From NCBI RefSeq assembly GCF_035938995.1, contig NZ_DASZGI010000203.1, positions 1 through 8,506 on the forward strand: 8,506 nucleotides of DNA, in the 5' to 3' direction. The translations under genes were made by a program, and so were the position numbers. Source of the stretch: DASZGI01 sp035938995. GTDB lineage: Bacteria; Actinomycetota; Actinomycetes; Streptomycetales; Catenulisporaceae. Shown one piece after another: positions 1 through 6,012 of this stretch; position 1 is the stretch's first letter; each line of letters begins with the position of its first letter. The notes beneath the pieces are model-generated. The model saw nothing but the letters and a program-made list of their open reading frames with translations. It did not search any database and was not told the origin of the DNA.

Positions 1-1087
1 CTGGTCCAACGACGACAACCAGTGCGACCTGTCGCACCCGATCCTCAACCACGGCAACACCGTCACTGTGACCAACCCCGGCAACCAGACCTCGACCGTC
101 GGCACGGCCGCCTCGGTTCAGCTCCACGCGACCGACTCGGCGTCCGGGCAGAGCTTCACCTGGTCGGCCAGTGGTCTTCCGGCGGGTCTGTCGATCAACT
201 CCTCGACCGGTCTGATCTCGGGTACGCCGTCTGCGGCCGGCACCTCGAGCGTGACGGCAACTGCCACTGACACCACCGGTGCGTCCGGTTCGACCTCCTT
301 CACCTGGACCGTGAACTCGCAAGGCGGGAACACGGTGACGGTGACGAACCCGGGCAACCAGACCTCCACCGTTGGCACCGCCGTGTCGCTGCAGATACAC
401 GCAAGCGACTCGGCTTCGGGCCAGACGCTGACCTACAGCGCCACCGGTCTTCCGGCGGGCCTGTCGATCAACTCGTCCTCCGGCCTGATCTCGGGTACGC
501 CGACCACGGCCGCCACCTCGAGCGTGACTGTCACCGCGAAGGACACGACGAACGCATCCGGGTCGGCGAGCTTCAGCTGGACGGTCAGCTCCTCCGGCGG
601 CGGTGGCTGCACCGCGGCGCAGCTGCTGGGCAACCCGGGCTTCGAGACCGGGTCGGCCAGTCCGTGGACGACGACGCCCGCTGTGATCAACCCCAACGGT
701 GCCGGTGAAACCGCGCACAGCGGCAGCTGGTACGCGTGGCTTGACGGCTACGGCACCACGCACACCGACACCCTCGCGCAGACCGTGACGATCCCGTCGA
801 ACTGCAAGAACGCGACGTTCTCGTTCTGGCTGCACATCGACACCGCGGAGACCACGCGGACCGTCGCTTACGACACCTGCAAGGTGCAGGTGCTCAACAG
901 CTCCGGCACCGTGCTGGCCACCCTGGCGACCTTCTCCAACCTCAACGCGATCTCCGGGTACGCCCAGCACAGCTACAACCTGGGCTCGTACATCGGCCAG
1001 AAGATCACCCTGAAGTTCACCGGCACCGAGGATGCCTCGCTGCAGACCTCGTTCGTCGATGACGACAACGCGCTGAACGTCTCCTGA
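1..1087 (+). CDS. Secreted multidomain protein with two Ig-like repeats and a C-terminal binding module (5' partial)
   Basis: The reading frame is open from base 2 to a TGA at 1085-1087, so this is the C-terminal 361 residues of a longer protein. The first ~19 residues (WSNDDNQCDLSHPILNHG region) are the tail of an upstream domain that I cannot identify; a secreted hydrolase is plausible but not shown. Two putative Ig-like (cadherin-like) repeats follow, beginning at 68 and 341, each with the hallmarks TNPGNQTSTVGT, GLPAGLSINSS, GLISGTP and a closing SF(T/S)WTV strand. After a GGGG linker, a C-terminal domain of about 160 residues (about 608-1084) opens with LLGNPGFETG and ends FVDDDNALNVS; this resembles the beta-sandwich, carbohydrate-binding-like modules found at the ends of actinobacterial extracellular proteases and glycosidases. 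No membrane anchor or sorting signal follows, so release to the medium is expected. Frame and domain architecture are clear; enzymatic identity is unknown. Confidence 0.88.
   Translation, partial: WSNDDNQCDLSHPILNHGNTVTVTNPGNQTSTVGTAASVQLHATDSASGQSFTWSASGLPAGLSINSSTGLISGTPSAAGTSSVTATATDTTGASGSTSFTWTVNSQGGNTVTVTNPGNQTSTVGTAVSLQIHASDSASGQTLTYSATGLPAGLSINSSSGLISGTPTTAATSSVTVTAKDTTNASGSASFSWTVSSSGGGGCTAAQLLGNPGFETGSASPWTTTPAVINPNGAGETAHSGSWYAWLDGYGTTHTDTLAQTVTIPSNCKNATFSFWLHIDTAETTRTVAYDTCKVQVLNSSGTVLATLATFSNLNAISGYAQHSYNLGSYIGQKITLKFTGTEDASLQTSFVDDDNALNVS
68..607 (+). repeat. In-frame tandem repeat of 273 bp encoding two Ig-like domains
   Basis: Two copies, 68-340 and 341-607, lie in the same frame with a period of 273 bp (91 codons). 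By eye about four-fifths of aligned residues are identical, and much of the DNA is too, for example around TNPGNQTSTVGT and GLPAGLSINSS. This indicates duplication within the gene. Such domains usually act as spacers between a catalytic domain and a substrate-binding domain. Confidence 0.85.
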
Positions 1088-1112
1088 CGCGTAGCGCGGC
1101 ACGCTGACACGA

Positions 1113-1149
1113 GGCCGTTTCACCGGGCGCCGGGCACGGTGGAACGGCC
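1113..1149 (+). terminator. Hairpin terminator after the secreted-protein gene
   Basis: A 12-bp stem pairs 1113-1124 with 1138-1149 (GGCCGTTTCACC with GGTGGAACGGCC, eleven Watson-Crick pairs and one G-U) around a 13-nt loop, 25 nt after the stop codon. There is no T tract, which is common for terminators of high-GC actinobacteria. Function is inferred from structure and position. Confidence 0.7.
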
Positions 1150-1150
1150 G

Positions 1151-1166
1151 AGTGATCGGAATCACA
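1151..1166. promoter_or_regulatory. Crp-like operator upstream of zapE
   Basis: The sequence AGTGA-N6-TCACA matches the Crp/FNR-family consensus TGTGA-N6-TCACA at 9 of 10 defined positions, with the standard six-base spacer. Actinobacterial Crp proteins recognise sites of this GTGA-N6-TCAC type. It sits 90 bp upstream of the zapE start and just after the preceding terminator, where a regulator of zapE would be expected. A chance match cannot be excluded. Confidence 0.45.
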
Positions 1167-1242
1167 AGGTAAAGGCGCAGCTCAGGTCGCTGCTGAGACT
1201 AACCTCACGCTCCAGGCGGCCGGAGCGGTAACAGCGCGCACG

Positions 1243-1248
1243 TAGCGT
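1243..1248 (+). promoter_or_regulatory. Possible -10 element of a leaderless zapE promoter
   Basis: TAGCGT fits the loose actinobacterial -10 form TANNNT and ends 7 nt before the GTG start at 1256, which would place transcription initiation at or next to the start codon. No convincing Shine-Dalgarno sequence precedes this GTG, and no clear -35 element is visible. This is a weak call. Confidence 0.25.
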
Positions 1249-1255
1249 TGATCAT

Positions 1256-2410
1256 GTGACAATCGCGGACGCACGTGCGGATCTGGGCGTGGGCGCAACC
1301 GGCGCCGCGCCCTTCGTCGTGCCCGGCGCCACGGCTGCGGCTGCGGCCGTAAGCGAACGCGAATCGCGCAGCCTGACCGGACGGGTTCCGGTGGTGGCTC
1401 CGGAGCGGCTGCTGGACGAACTCGTCCCGCCGCCCCGCTTCACCGACGCCCGGTTCGACACGTACCTGCCCGACCCCGCAGAGCCCTCGCAGGCCGCCGC
1501 GCTCGACCTGCTGCGCCGCTGGTCTGCCGCCCCGCCCGGAGACGGCGCCACTCGCCGCAGAGGTCTGCTACGGCGTGGTCGCGGCGCTGACACCGGCTTA
1601 GCGCACGCGCCGTCCGGGATCTACCTCGACGGCGGCTACGGCGTCGGGAAGACCCACCTGCTCGCCTCGCTCTGGCACGAGACGCCGGGGCCGAAGGCGT
1701 ATGGCACCTTCGTCGAGTACACCAACCTGGTCGGCGCGCTCGGGTTCGCCGGCTGCGTCGCTCGGCTCGCCACCCGCCGCCTGGTCTGCATCGACGAATT
1801 CGAGCTCGATGATCCCGGCGACACCGTGCTGGTCAGCACGCTGCTCGCGAAGCTGGCCGAGGCCGGGGTGCGACTGGCCGCCACCTCGAACACGCTGCCC
1901 GACCGGCTCGGCGAGGGCCGCTTCGCCGCCGCCGACTTCCTGCGCGAGATCCAGGGCCTGGCCGCGCGCTTCACCACCGTGCGCATCGAAGGTCCGGACT
2001 ACCGGCGCCGCGGCGGGGCGGTCGCGCCCGAGCCGCGCCCGGAGCGGGAACTGGCGCAATACGCGGCGCGGGGCACGGTCGGCTGTGTCGAGGACGGGTT
2101 CGACGATCTGCTCGACTATCTCAGGACGCTGCACCCGAGCAAGTACGGCGCGCTGCTCGACGGCGTGCGTTCGGTGGTGCTGCACGGGCTGCGGCCGGTG
2201 GACGACCAGAACGCGGCGTTGCGGCTGGTGGTTCTCGTCGACCGCCTCTACGACCGTTCGATCCCGGTGCTCGCGTCGGGTGCCGCAGTCGACCGTGTGT
2301 TCGCCCCGGAGCTGCTGGTCGGCGGGTACCGGAAGAAATACCTGCGTGCCACCTCCCGGCTGATCGCGCTCGCCCGGCAGGGAGAAGCGCTGGTCGCGGC
2401 GGCGGGCTGA
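1256..2410 (+). CDS. zapE: Cell division protein ZapE / AFG1-like P-loop ATPase
   Basis: A 384-residue AFG1-like ATPase, close to the usual size for ZapE. The Walker A loop GGYGVGKTH is at residues 126-134, Walker B RLVCIDEFEL at 175-184 (Asp180-Glu181), a sensor-1-like TSN at 210-212, and the C-terminal AFG1 signature LYDRSIPVLASGA at 331-343 followed by RATSRLI. The PPPRF...FDTYLPDP.EPSQAAA block (58-82) is typical of actinobacterial members. In E. coli ZapE associates with the divisome and affects FtsZ rings; mitochondrial relatives assist turnover of respiratory-chain subunits, so the exact role here is open. The GTG at 1256 is the first start after an in-frame stop at 1229-1231. It overlaps an out-of-frame ATG (ATGTGA) and lacks a clear ribosome site, suggesting leaderless translation. 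Residues 1-45 are Ala/Gly-rich and poorly conserved in the family, so a later start is possible. A Crp-like site lies upstream. Confidence 0.92.
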   Translation: MTIADARADLGVGATGAAPFVVPGATAAAAAVSERESRSLTGRVPVVAPERLLDELVPPPRFTDARFDTYLPDPAEPSQAAALDLLRRWSAAPPGDGATRRRGLLRRGRGADTGLAHAPSGIYLDGGYGVGKTHLLASLWHETPGPKAYGTFVEYTNLVGALGFAGCVARLATRRLVCIDEFELDDPGDTVLVSTLLAKLAEAGVRLAATSNTLPDRLGEGRFAAADFLREIQGLAARFTTVRIEGPDYRRRGGAVAPEPRPERELAQYAARGTVGCVEDGFDDLLDYLRTLHPSKYGALLDGVRSVVLHGLRPVDDQNAALRLVVLVDRLYDRSIPVLASGAAVDRVFAPELLVGGYRKKYLRATSRLIALARQGEALVAAAG

Positions 2411-2536
2411 CCGCCGATGGCAAACTTCCGGCGAATCGAAGGTGTCCAAAAGGTGAACGCAGGTTTGCTCTCATAGTGCATGATCGGCTGTGACGTGCGA
2501 GAATCGCGGCCAGACGTACGGAGATGGGAGCGACAG
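2411..2536. other. zapE-ppk2 gap (126 bp)
   Basis: No terminator-like hairpin is visible after zapE. The stretch around 2440-2485 is relatively AT-rich for this window and may hold a promoter for ppk2, but no -35/-10 pair stands out. An in-frame ATG at 2480 could extend ppk2 by 19 codons; it has no good ribosome site and is disfavoured. Confidence 0.4.
2526..2530 (+). promoter_or_regulatory. Ribosome binding site deciding the ppk2 start
   Basis: GGGAG lies six bases before the GTG at 2537 and supports it over the upstream in-frame ATG at 2480, which has no comparable site. Confidence 0.65.
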
Positions 2537-3742
2537 GTGGCGAAGCCCGGCGGCAAGACCGAATCCAAGCGCACGGCCGAGCCGGCCGATGGTGACAAGG
2601 CCCTGAAGAAGTCGGGCAAAGCCAAGGATGCCGGCAAGAGCGGGTCCAAGGGCGGCGCAAAGGCCGTGCGTAAGGCGGCGCGAGGCAAGGCGAAGAGCGC
2701 GAAGCCGCCCAAGGTCGGTAAGCCCAGGCGGCTGCGGGGCGCCGAGCAGCTGGTGGAGAAGGTGGCGGCGCAGATCGTCGCGGCGGAGCTCGACCGGGTA
2801 CAGGAGGAGCACCGGCTCGGCGTGGAAAACGGGCTGGTCTCCGTGCCCACAGATGTCGGCGACAAGGGCAGCGAAAAGGCGGACAAGAAGAAGGAGAGCG
2901 TCGCGGACAAGCCGCTCGGCGAGCTCCTGCGTGTACCGGTCGGCCCGGTCAGCCTGGCCGACTACGACCCTTCGAGCACTCCCGGCGTTGCCTCCCGCGC
3001 CGACGCAGAGGCCGAGCTGCCCGCGCTGAACGCTCGGCTTGACGAACTCCAGGAGCGGCTGTTCGCCGCCGCGCGTGGCGGGGACAGCAAGCGCCGCGTT
3101 CTGCTCGTGCTTCAGGGCATGGACACCTCCGGCAAGGGCGGCACCGTCCGCCACGTCATCAGCCAGCTGGACCCCAACGGTGTGCGGCTGACCGCGTTCA
3201 AGGCGCCCACGGAGGAAGAGCTCGCGCACGACTTCCTGTGGCGAGTGCGCGCCGCGCTGCCGAATCCGGGGCAGGTCGGCATCTTCGACCGCTCACATTA
3301 CGAGGACGTCCTGGTCGGCAAGGTTCGCAAGCTCGCCCTGCCCATGGTCATCGGCAGGCGCTACATCCTGATCAACAAGTTCGAGCAGGGCCTCGCGAAC
3401 GAGGGCTGCGTCGTCGTCAAGTGCTTCCTGAACATCGGATCGGACGAGCAGCGCGACCGGCTGCTGGCCCGGCTGGACGACCCGGACAAGCACTGGAAGT
3501 ACAACCCGGGCGACGTGGACGACCGCCTGCTGTGGCCCCAGTATCAGGACGCGTACCGGATCGCGCTGGAGAAGACCTCCACCGAGACCGCTCCGTGGCA
3601 CGTGATCCCGAGCAACCACAAGTGGTACCGCAACTACGCGATCACCCGGCTGCTCGTCGAGGCCCTGAAGCGGATCGACCCGAAGTATCCGGCGGGCGAC
3701 TTCGACGTCGCGGCGGAGCGCGAGCGGGTCCTCGCGTCCTGA
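2537..3742 (+). CDS. ppk2: PPK2-family polyphosphate:nucleotide phosphotransferase with Lys-rich N-terminal extension
   Basis: A 401-residue cytoplasmic kinase predicted to transfer phosphate between polyphosphate and a nucleoside mono- or diphosphate. The catalytic domain (about 129-401) opens with LLRVPVGPVSLADYDP and carries the Walker A loop GMDTSGKGG at 194-202, Walker B IFDRSHYEDVLV at 249-260, and the lid region LDDPDKHWKYNPGDVDDR, followed by TSTETAPWHVIPSNHKWYRNYA. This pattern fits the single-domain PPK2 group acting on AMP/ADP (class III-like), but substrate preference is inferred. The first ~68 residues hold 17 Lys and 6 Arg with Ala/Gly/Ser, and a second charged patch (GDKGSEKADKKKES) lies near 108-121; typical family members start close to the LRVP motif, so the extension is unusual. 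The GTG at 2537 is chosen because GGGAG at 2526-2530 sits 6 nt upstream. A hairpin follows the stop. Confidence 0.92.
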   Translation: MAKPGGKTESKRTAEPADGDKALKKSGKAKDAGKSGSKGGAKAVRKAARGKAKSAKPPKVGKPRRLRGAEQLVEKVAAQIVAAELDRVQEEHRLGVENGLVSVPTDVGDKGSEKADKKKESVADKPLGELLRVPVGPVSLADYDPSSTPGVASRADAEAELPALNARLDELQERLFAAARGGDSKRRVLLVLQGMDTSGKGGTVRHVISQLDPNGVRLTAFKAPTEEELAHDFLWRVRAALPNPGQVGIFDRSHYEDVLVGKVRKLALPMVIGRRYILINKFEQGLANEGCVVVKCFLNIGSDEQRDRLLARLDDPDKHWKYNPGDVDDRLLWPQYQDAYRIALEKTSTETAPWHVIPSNHKWYRNYAITRLLVEALKRIDPKYPAGDFDVAAERERVLAS

Positions 3743-3760
3743 TACGCACCGAGACCGGGC

Positions 3761-3782
3761 CGCTCGCGGTGCGGCGCGAGCG
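3761..3782 (+). terminator. Hairpin terminator after ppk2
   Basis: A perfect 8-bp stem (CGCTCGCG at 3761-3768 with CGCGAGCG at 3775-3782) with a 6-nt loop, beginning 18 nt after the ppk2 stop. It has no T tract. Position and perfect pairing suggest termination or 3'-end stabilisation. Confidence 0.55.
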
Positions 3783-3803
3783 TGTCCTCGGCTCGGCGTT
3801 CGT

Positions 3804-3823
3804 CCTATTCACTGAACAATAGG
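3804..3823. promoter_or_regulatory. Inverted repeat upstream of the small secreted-protein gene
   Basis: CCTATT at 3804-3809 and AATAGG at 3818-3823 are perfect 6-bp inverted arms around an 8-bp centre, in one of the few AT-rich patches of the window and 91 bp before the downstream ATG. A second small palindrome, TTCA-C-TGAA (3808-3816), is nested in it. The location suits an operator or promoter element, but the regulator is unknown. Confidence 0.35.
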
Positions 3824-3902
3824 GGTAATGCGCTGAACGGGTGGGTTTGTGCAACTCCGGGTTTCGAGGGTCGTTGCTCTCGGCAGACGCGATCCCGCGA
3901 AC

Positions 3903-3908
3903 AAGGAG
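3903..3908 (+). promoter_or_regulatory. Strong ribosome binding site of the small secreted protein
   Basis: AAGGAG lies 6 nt before the ATG at 3915. It selects this start over an in-frame GTG at 3849 that would add 22 residues in front of an otherwise perfect signal peptide. Confidence 0.8.
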
Positions 3909-3914
3909 TTTCAC

Positions 3915-4214
3915 ATGAACAAGACCCGTCTGGGCCTGGTCGCCGCCGCGGCGCTGGCCCTCCCGATTGCCGCCCCGGTCGCCGCGTTGGCTGACACCCA
4001 GAACACGGTGGAGACAACCATCGGCGACGAGGCGGGCTTCGAGCAGGGCGGCGCCCACGTGGGCCAGGGCGCGGCCGAACTCGTCGAGCACGCGATCAGC
4101 GGCCTCGGCACCTACGCCATCAACCTGCCGTCGGAGCTGGCCTCGACCTTCGGCACCGGCAGCACCACCTTCTCGAGCGACGAAGTGACCGAGACCGGCG
4201 ACAACATCGGCTGA
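3915..4214 (+). CDS. Small secreted acidic protein of unknown function
   Basis: A 99-residue protein I do not recognise. Residues 1-26 form a classic Sec signal peptide: MNKTR basic head, Ala/Leu/Val hydrophobic core, and a PVAALA cleavage site with cutting expected between Ala26 and Asp27. The predicted mature chain of 73 residues is strongly acidic (12 Asp/Glu) and contains no Lys, Arg, Cys or Trp. It has a central, possibly helical section GQGAAELVEHAISGLGTYAINLPSEL and a Gly/Ser/Thr-rich acidic tail ending TGDNIG. There is no lipobox, membrane anchor or LPXTG motif, so it is probably released or loosely held at the wall. The gene stands alone between a terminator (3761-3782) and a strong terminator (4232-4271), has a strong ribosome site, and so looks like a separately controlled, well-expressed transcript. 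Small secreted proteins of this general form are common in mycelial actinobacteria, but no function can be assigned from sequence. Confidence 0.82.
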   Translation: MNKTRLGLVAAAALALPIAAPVAALADTQNTVETTIGDEAGFEQGGAHVGQGAAELVEHAISGLGTYAINLPSELASTFGTGSTTFSSDEVTETGDNIG

Positions 4215-4231
4215 CCTCGCGCCCTCGCGCC

Positions 4232-4271
4232 ACGGGCCGCCTCCCCACGTGCGGGAGGCGGCCCGTTCTTT
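4232..4271 (+). terminator. Strong intrinsic terminator between convergent genes
   Basis: A perfect 14-bp stem pairs ACGGGCCGCCTCCC (4232-4245) with GGGAGGCGGCCCGT (4253-4266) around a 7-nt loop, followed by TCTTT. It lies 17 nt after the stop of the small secreted protein. The T-rich side faces the + strand, so it is polarised for that gene, but the stem could also stop - strand transcripts coming from the sulfur operon. Confidence 0.9.
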
Positions 4272-4300
4272 CATCCCGAGAGGAGAACGCGCCGCGGATA

Positions 4301-4345
4301 TCAGGCTGCGAATTATTGGGCTACGAATTATCAGGCTGCGAGGTT
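4301..4345. repeat. Imperfect 15-bp tandem repeat at the 3' end of the chelatase gene
   Basis: Three consecutive 15-bp units start at 4301, 4316 and 4331. They share the core GGCT(G/A)CGA; units 1 and 2 share CGAATTA, and units 1 and 3 share TCAGGCTGCGA. The third unit contains the TGA stop (read on the - strand at 4333-4331) and last codons of the chelatase gene, so the end of that gene appears to have been duplicated outward. AATTAT is conspicuously AT-rich for this genome. Confidence 0.7.
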
Positions 4346-5146
4346 GCGAGCCGAGGATGCGAGGGTCGCGCTCGCGTACCTGGCCAGCACCAGCCGGACC
4401 AGTTCGGCCGACGGCTCGCGGTCTGGTGTGATGAGTGGCGCGCCGAACGGGACGCCTGCTTCGATGCAGTCTGCGTGCACACGATCCGGCAGTCGGCCGG
4501 GCGCCAGGAAGTATGAGGCCACTGCGACGTCTTCCCACCCGCGTGCGCGCAGGCGCGCGATCGCTTGCGCAGTCGTCGGCGCAGCGGCGGCGTAGGCGTT
4601 GTCCGCGCCACCCCAGGACCGGGCCACGGCCTCGACCTGAGCCAGTGCCGCCGCGTCGCTGGATCCCGCCGACGCCACGATCAGCCCCAGCCGCGGGTCC
4701 GTCGGCCAGATTCCGGCCTCGCGCAAGCGCGCGTCCATCGCTTCAGACAGCAGCGGATCCGGTCCGAGCGGATCGCAGAAGGTGACGTCGGGCGTCCAGC
4801 CGCCCCAGGCGCGGATCTCGGCCAGAGCGCCGGCCACGGCGCGCGGAACGTCATGCCTCACGTGATATCCGTGCGCCAGGAACAGCGGCAGAACCGCCAC
4901 CGACCTCGCCCCCGACGCGACCAGCGAACCCAGCGCTCCCGGCACGTCCGGCCCGCACAGGTCGAGGAAGCCGACCTCCATCCGCAGCTCCGGACGCGCC
5001 GCCGTGACCGCCTCAGCCAGCCGCCGCATCGCCGCCGCGTGCCGTGCGTCCCGCGAGCCGTGGCCGACCGCGAGCAGCGCCGGCGGTTCGGCGTCCGCGG
5101 CGAGACCGGCTTTCCGTGAAGGCAGGAGCGAGAGCAGGGCGGTCAT
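4331..5146 (-). CDS. Sirohydrochlorin chelatase (CbiX/SirB-like class II chelatase, two-domain)
   Basis: A 271-residue cytoplasmic chelatase that should insert Fe2+ into sirohydrochlorin to make siroheme, the cofactor of sulfite reductase; cobalt insertion (CbiX) is the alternative. The N-terminal half carries GHGSRD at 28-33 (His29) and LPLFLAHGYHVRHDVP at 86-101, where His95 is the expected second metal ligand, with His92 and His98 nearby. The C-terminal half repeats the fold but is degenerate: AGSSDA at 160-165 replaces GHGSRD and FLAPGRLPDRV at 213-223 replaces the second His motif, so only the first domain looks catalytic. The frame is open far upstream, but the ATG at 5146 is chosen because it forms a 4-nt ATGA overlap with the permease stop, implying translational coupling. 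It is the last gene of the - strand operon, and its placement after cysN and the transporter supports siroheme for sulfur assimilation over B12 synthesis. Confidence 0.88.
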   Translation of the reverse strand: MTALLSLLPSRKAGLAADAEPPALLAVGHGSRDARHAAAMRRLAEAVTAARPELRMEVGFLDLCGPDVPGALGSLVASGARSVAVLPLFLAHGYHVRHDVPRAVAGALAEIRAWGGWTPDVTFCDPLGPDPLLSEAMDARLREAGIWPTDPRLGLIVASAGSSDAAALAQVEAVARSWGGADNAYAAAAPTTAQAIARLRARGWEDVAVASYFLAPGRLPDRVHADCIEAGVPFGAPLITPDREPSAELVRLVLARYASATLASSARNLAA

Positions 5147-6012
5147 GGGCGGCTCAGACCCCGGGTGCGCAGGATCCGGCGCTCCAGCGGCGAGAAGATC
5201 AGCAGGTTGATGCCGATTCCGATGATCAGGATGATGATGACGGTGCCGAAGGCGAGGGCCATGTCCAGGTCGTCCTGCGCGAACCTCAGCACCTGGCCGA
5301 CGCCCGGGCCCAGCTTCGGCGAGATCGCGATCAGTTCCGCGGCCATCAGCGAGCGCCACGCGAAGGCCCAGCCCTGCTTGAGGCCCGAGATGTAGCCGGG
5401 CAGCGCCGCGGGCAGCAGCACGAAGCGAACGGAGGCGAGGCCGCGGGCGCCGAGATTGCGCCCGACCCGCAGATACAGCGGCGGAACCCGGTCGAGCCCG
5501 TCGAGCAGTCCGATCGCCACGGACGGGACCGCACCGAGCAGCACGACCATGTAGATGGTGGACGAGCTGACGCCGAACCAGATGATGCCGATCGGCACCC
5601 AGGCAACGGAGGGCAGGCTCTGCATGCCGGACAGGATCGGGCCGATGGCCGTGCGCAGCGGCTTGAACCGGGCCAGGAGAAGGCCGATCACGGTGCCGAT
5701 CGCCGTCGCCACCGCGAAGCCGATGATCGCGCGGGACACCGAGGCCCAGATGGCCGGCCCGATCTGATTGGGCGTCCACTGCGTGCGCAGGTCGTTCCAC
5801 ACGTCGCCGGGTCCGGGGAGCACCACGGCCGGCTTGACGTGCAGCCAGACCACGATGTCCCAGACCAGCAGGATCGTGACGATCGCGATGACCGGCGGCA
5901 GCACCTTCGACAGCACGGTGCGCCACCAGGGGCGCCGCTCCCTGGTGGCGTCGGTGTCCAGGGCGTCCAGACCCGCTTCAAGTCGGGCCAACTCGGTGAC
6001 GTCACTGGCCAT
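5143..6012 (-). CDS. ABC transporter permease, SsuC/TauC (sulfonate/nitrate/taurine) type
   Basis: A 289-residue inner-membrane permease of the BPD_transp_1 family. About six hydrophobic segments are visible (near 38-56, 93-115, 127-147, 152-170, 207-230 and 254-275), and the cytoplasmic coupling loop with the EAA-like motif GARGLASVRFVLLPAALPG lies at 188-206, where it should dock with the ATPase. A charged cytoplasmic N-terminus of about 35 residues precedes the first segment. The ATG at 6012 is chosen over one at 6051: it has GGGAG upstream and overlaps the ATPase stop by only 11 nt, whereas the earlier start would overlap it by 50. The family handles sulfonates, taurine, nitrate and related anions; next to cysN, sulfate or sulfonate is the best guess for the cargo. 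It overlaps the chelatase start by 4 nt. Confidence 0.93.
   Translation of the reverse strand: MASDVTELARLEAGLDALDTDATRERRPWWRTVLSKVLPPVIAIVTILLVWDIVVWLHVKPAVVLPGPGDVWNDLRTQWTPNQIGPAIWASVSRAIIGFAVATAIGTVIGLLLARFKPLRTAIGPILSGMQSLPSVAWVPIGIIWFGVSSSTIYMVVLLGAVPSVAIGLLDGLDRVPPLYLRVGRNLGARGLASVRFVLLPAALPGYISGLKQGWAFAWRSLMAAELIAISPKLGPGVGQVLRFAQDDLDMALAFGTVIIILIIGIGINLLIFSPLERRILRTRGLSRP

Noticed and set aside
1189..1207. Possible iron box (DmdR/IdeR type) upstream of zapE around ACTAACCTCA
   Set aside because: The right half resembles CTAACCT but the left half is poorly matched; about 12 of 19 positions agree, which is too weak.
2471..3229. Long - strand open frames opposite ppk2 and other + strand genes
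   Set aside because: High GC content produces long antisense frames; these lack ribosome sites, recognisable domains and sensible composition.
3849..3914. Longer form of the small secreted protein from the GTG at 3849
   Set aside because: It would bury a perfect signal peptide behind 22 residues, and the ATG at 3915 has AAGGAG at ideal spacing.
3743..3914. Riboswitch (for example c-di-AMP type) upstream of the small secreted-protein gene
   Set aside because: I looked for the conserved core and matching stems and did not find a convincing fit; only a palindrome and a terminator can be supported.
4331..5926. A single 531-residue - strand frame covering the chelatase and much of the permease region
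   Set aside because: The N-terminal 260 residues are an Arg/Ala/Gly-rich shadow of the permease gene; the chelatase starts at the ATG at 5146, coupled to the permease stop.
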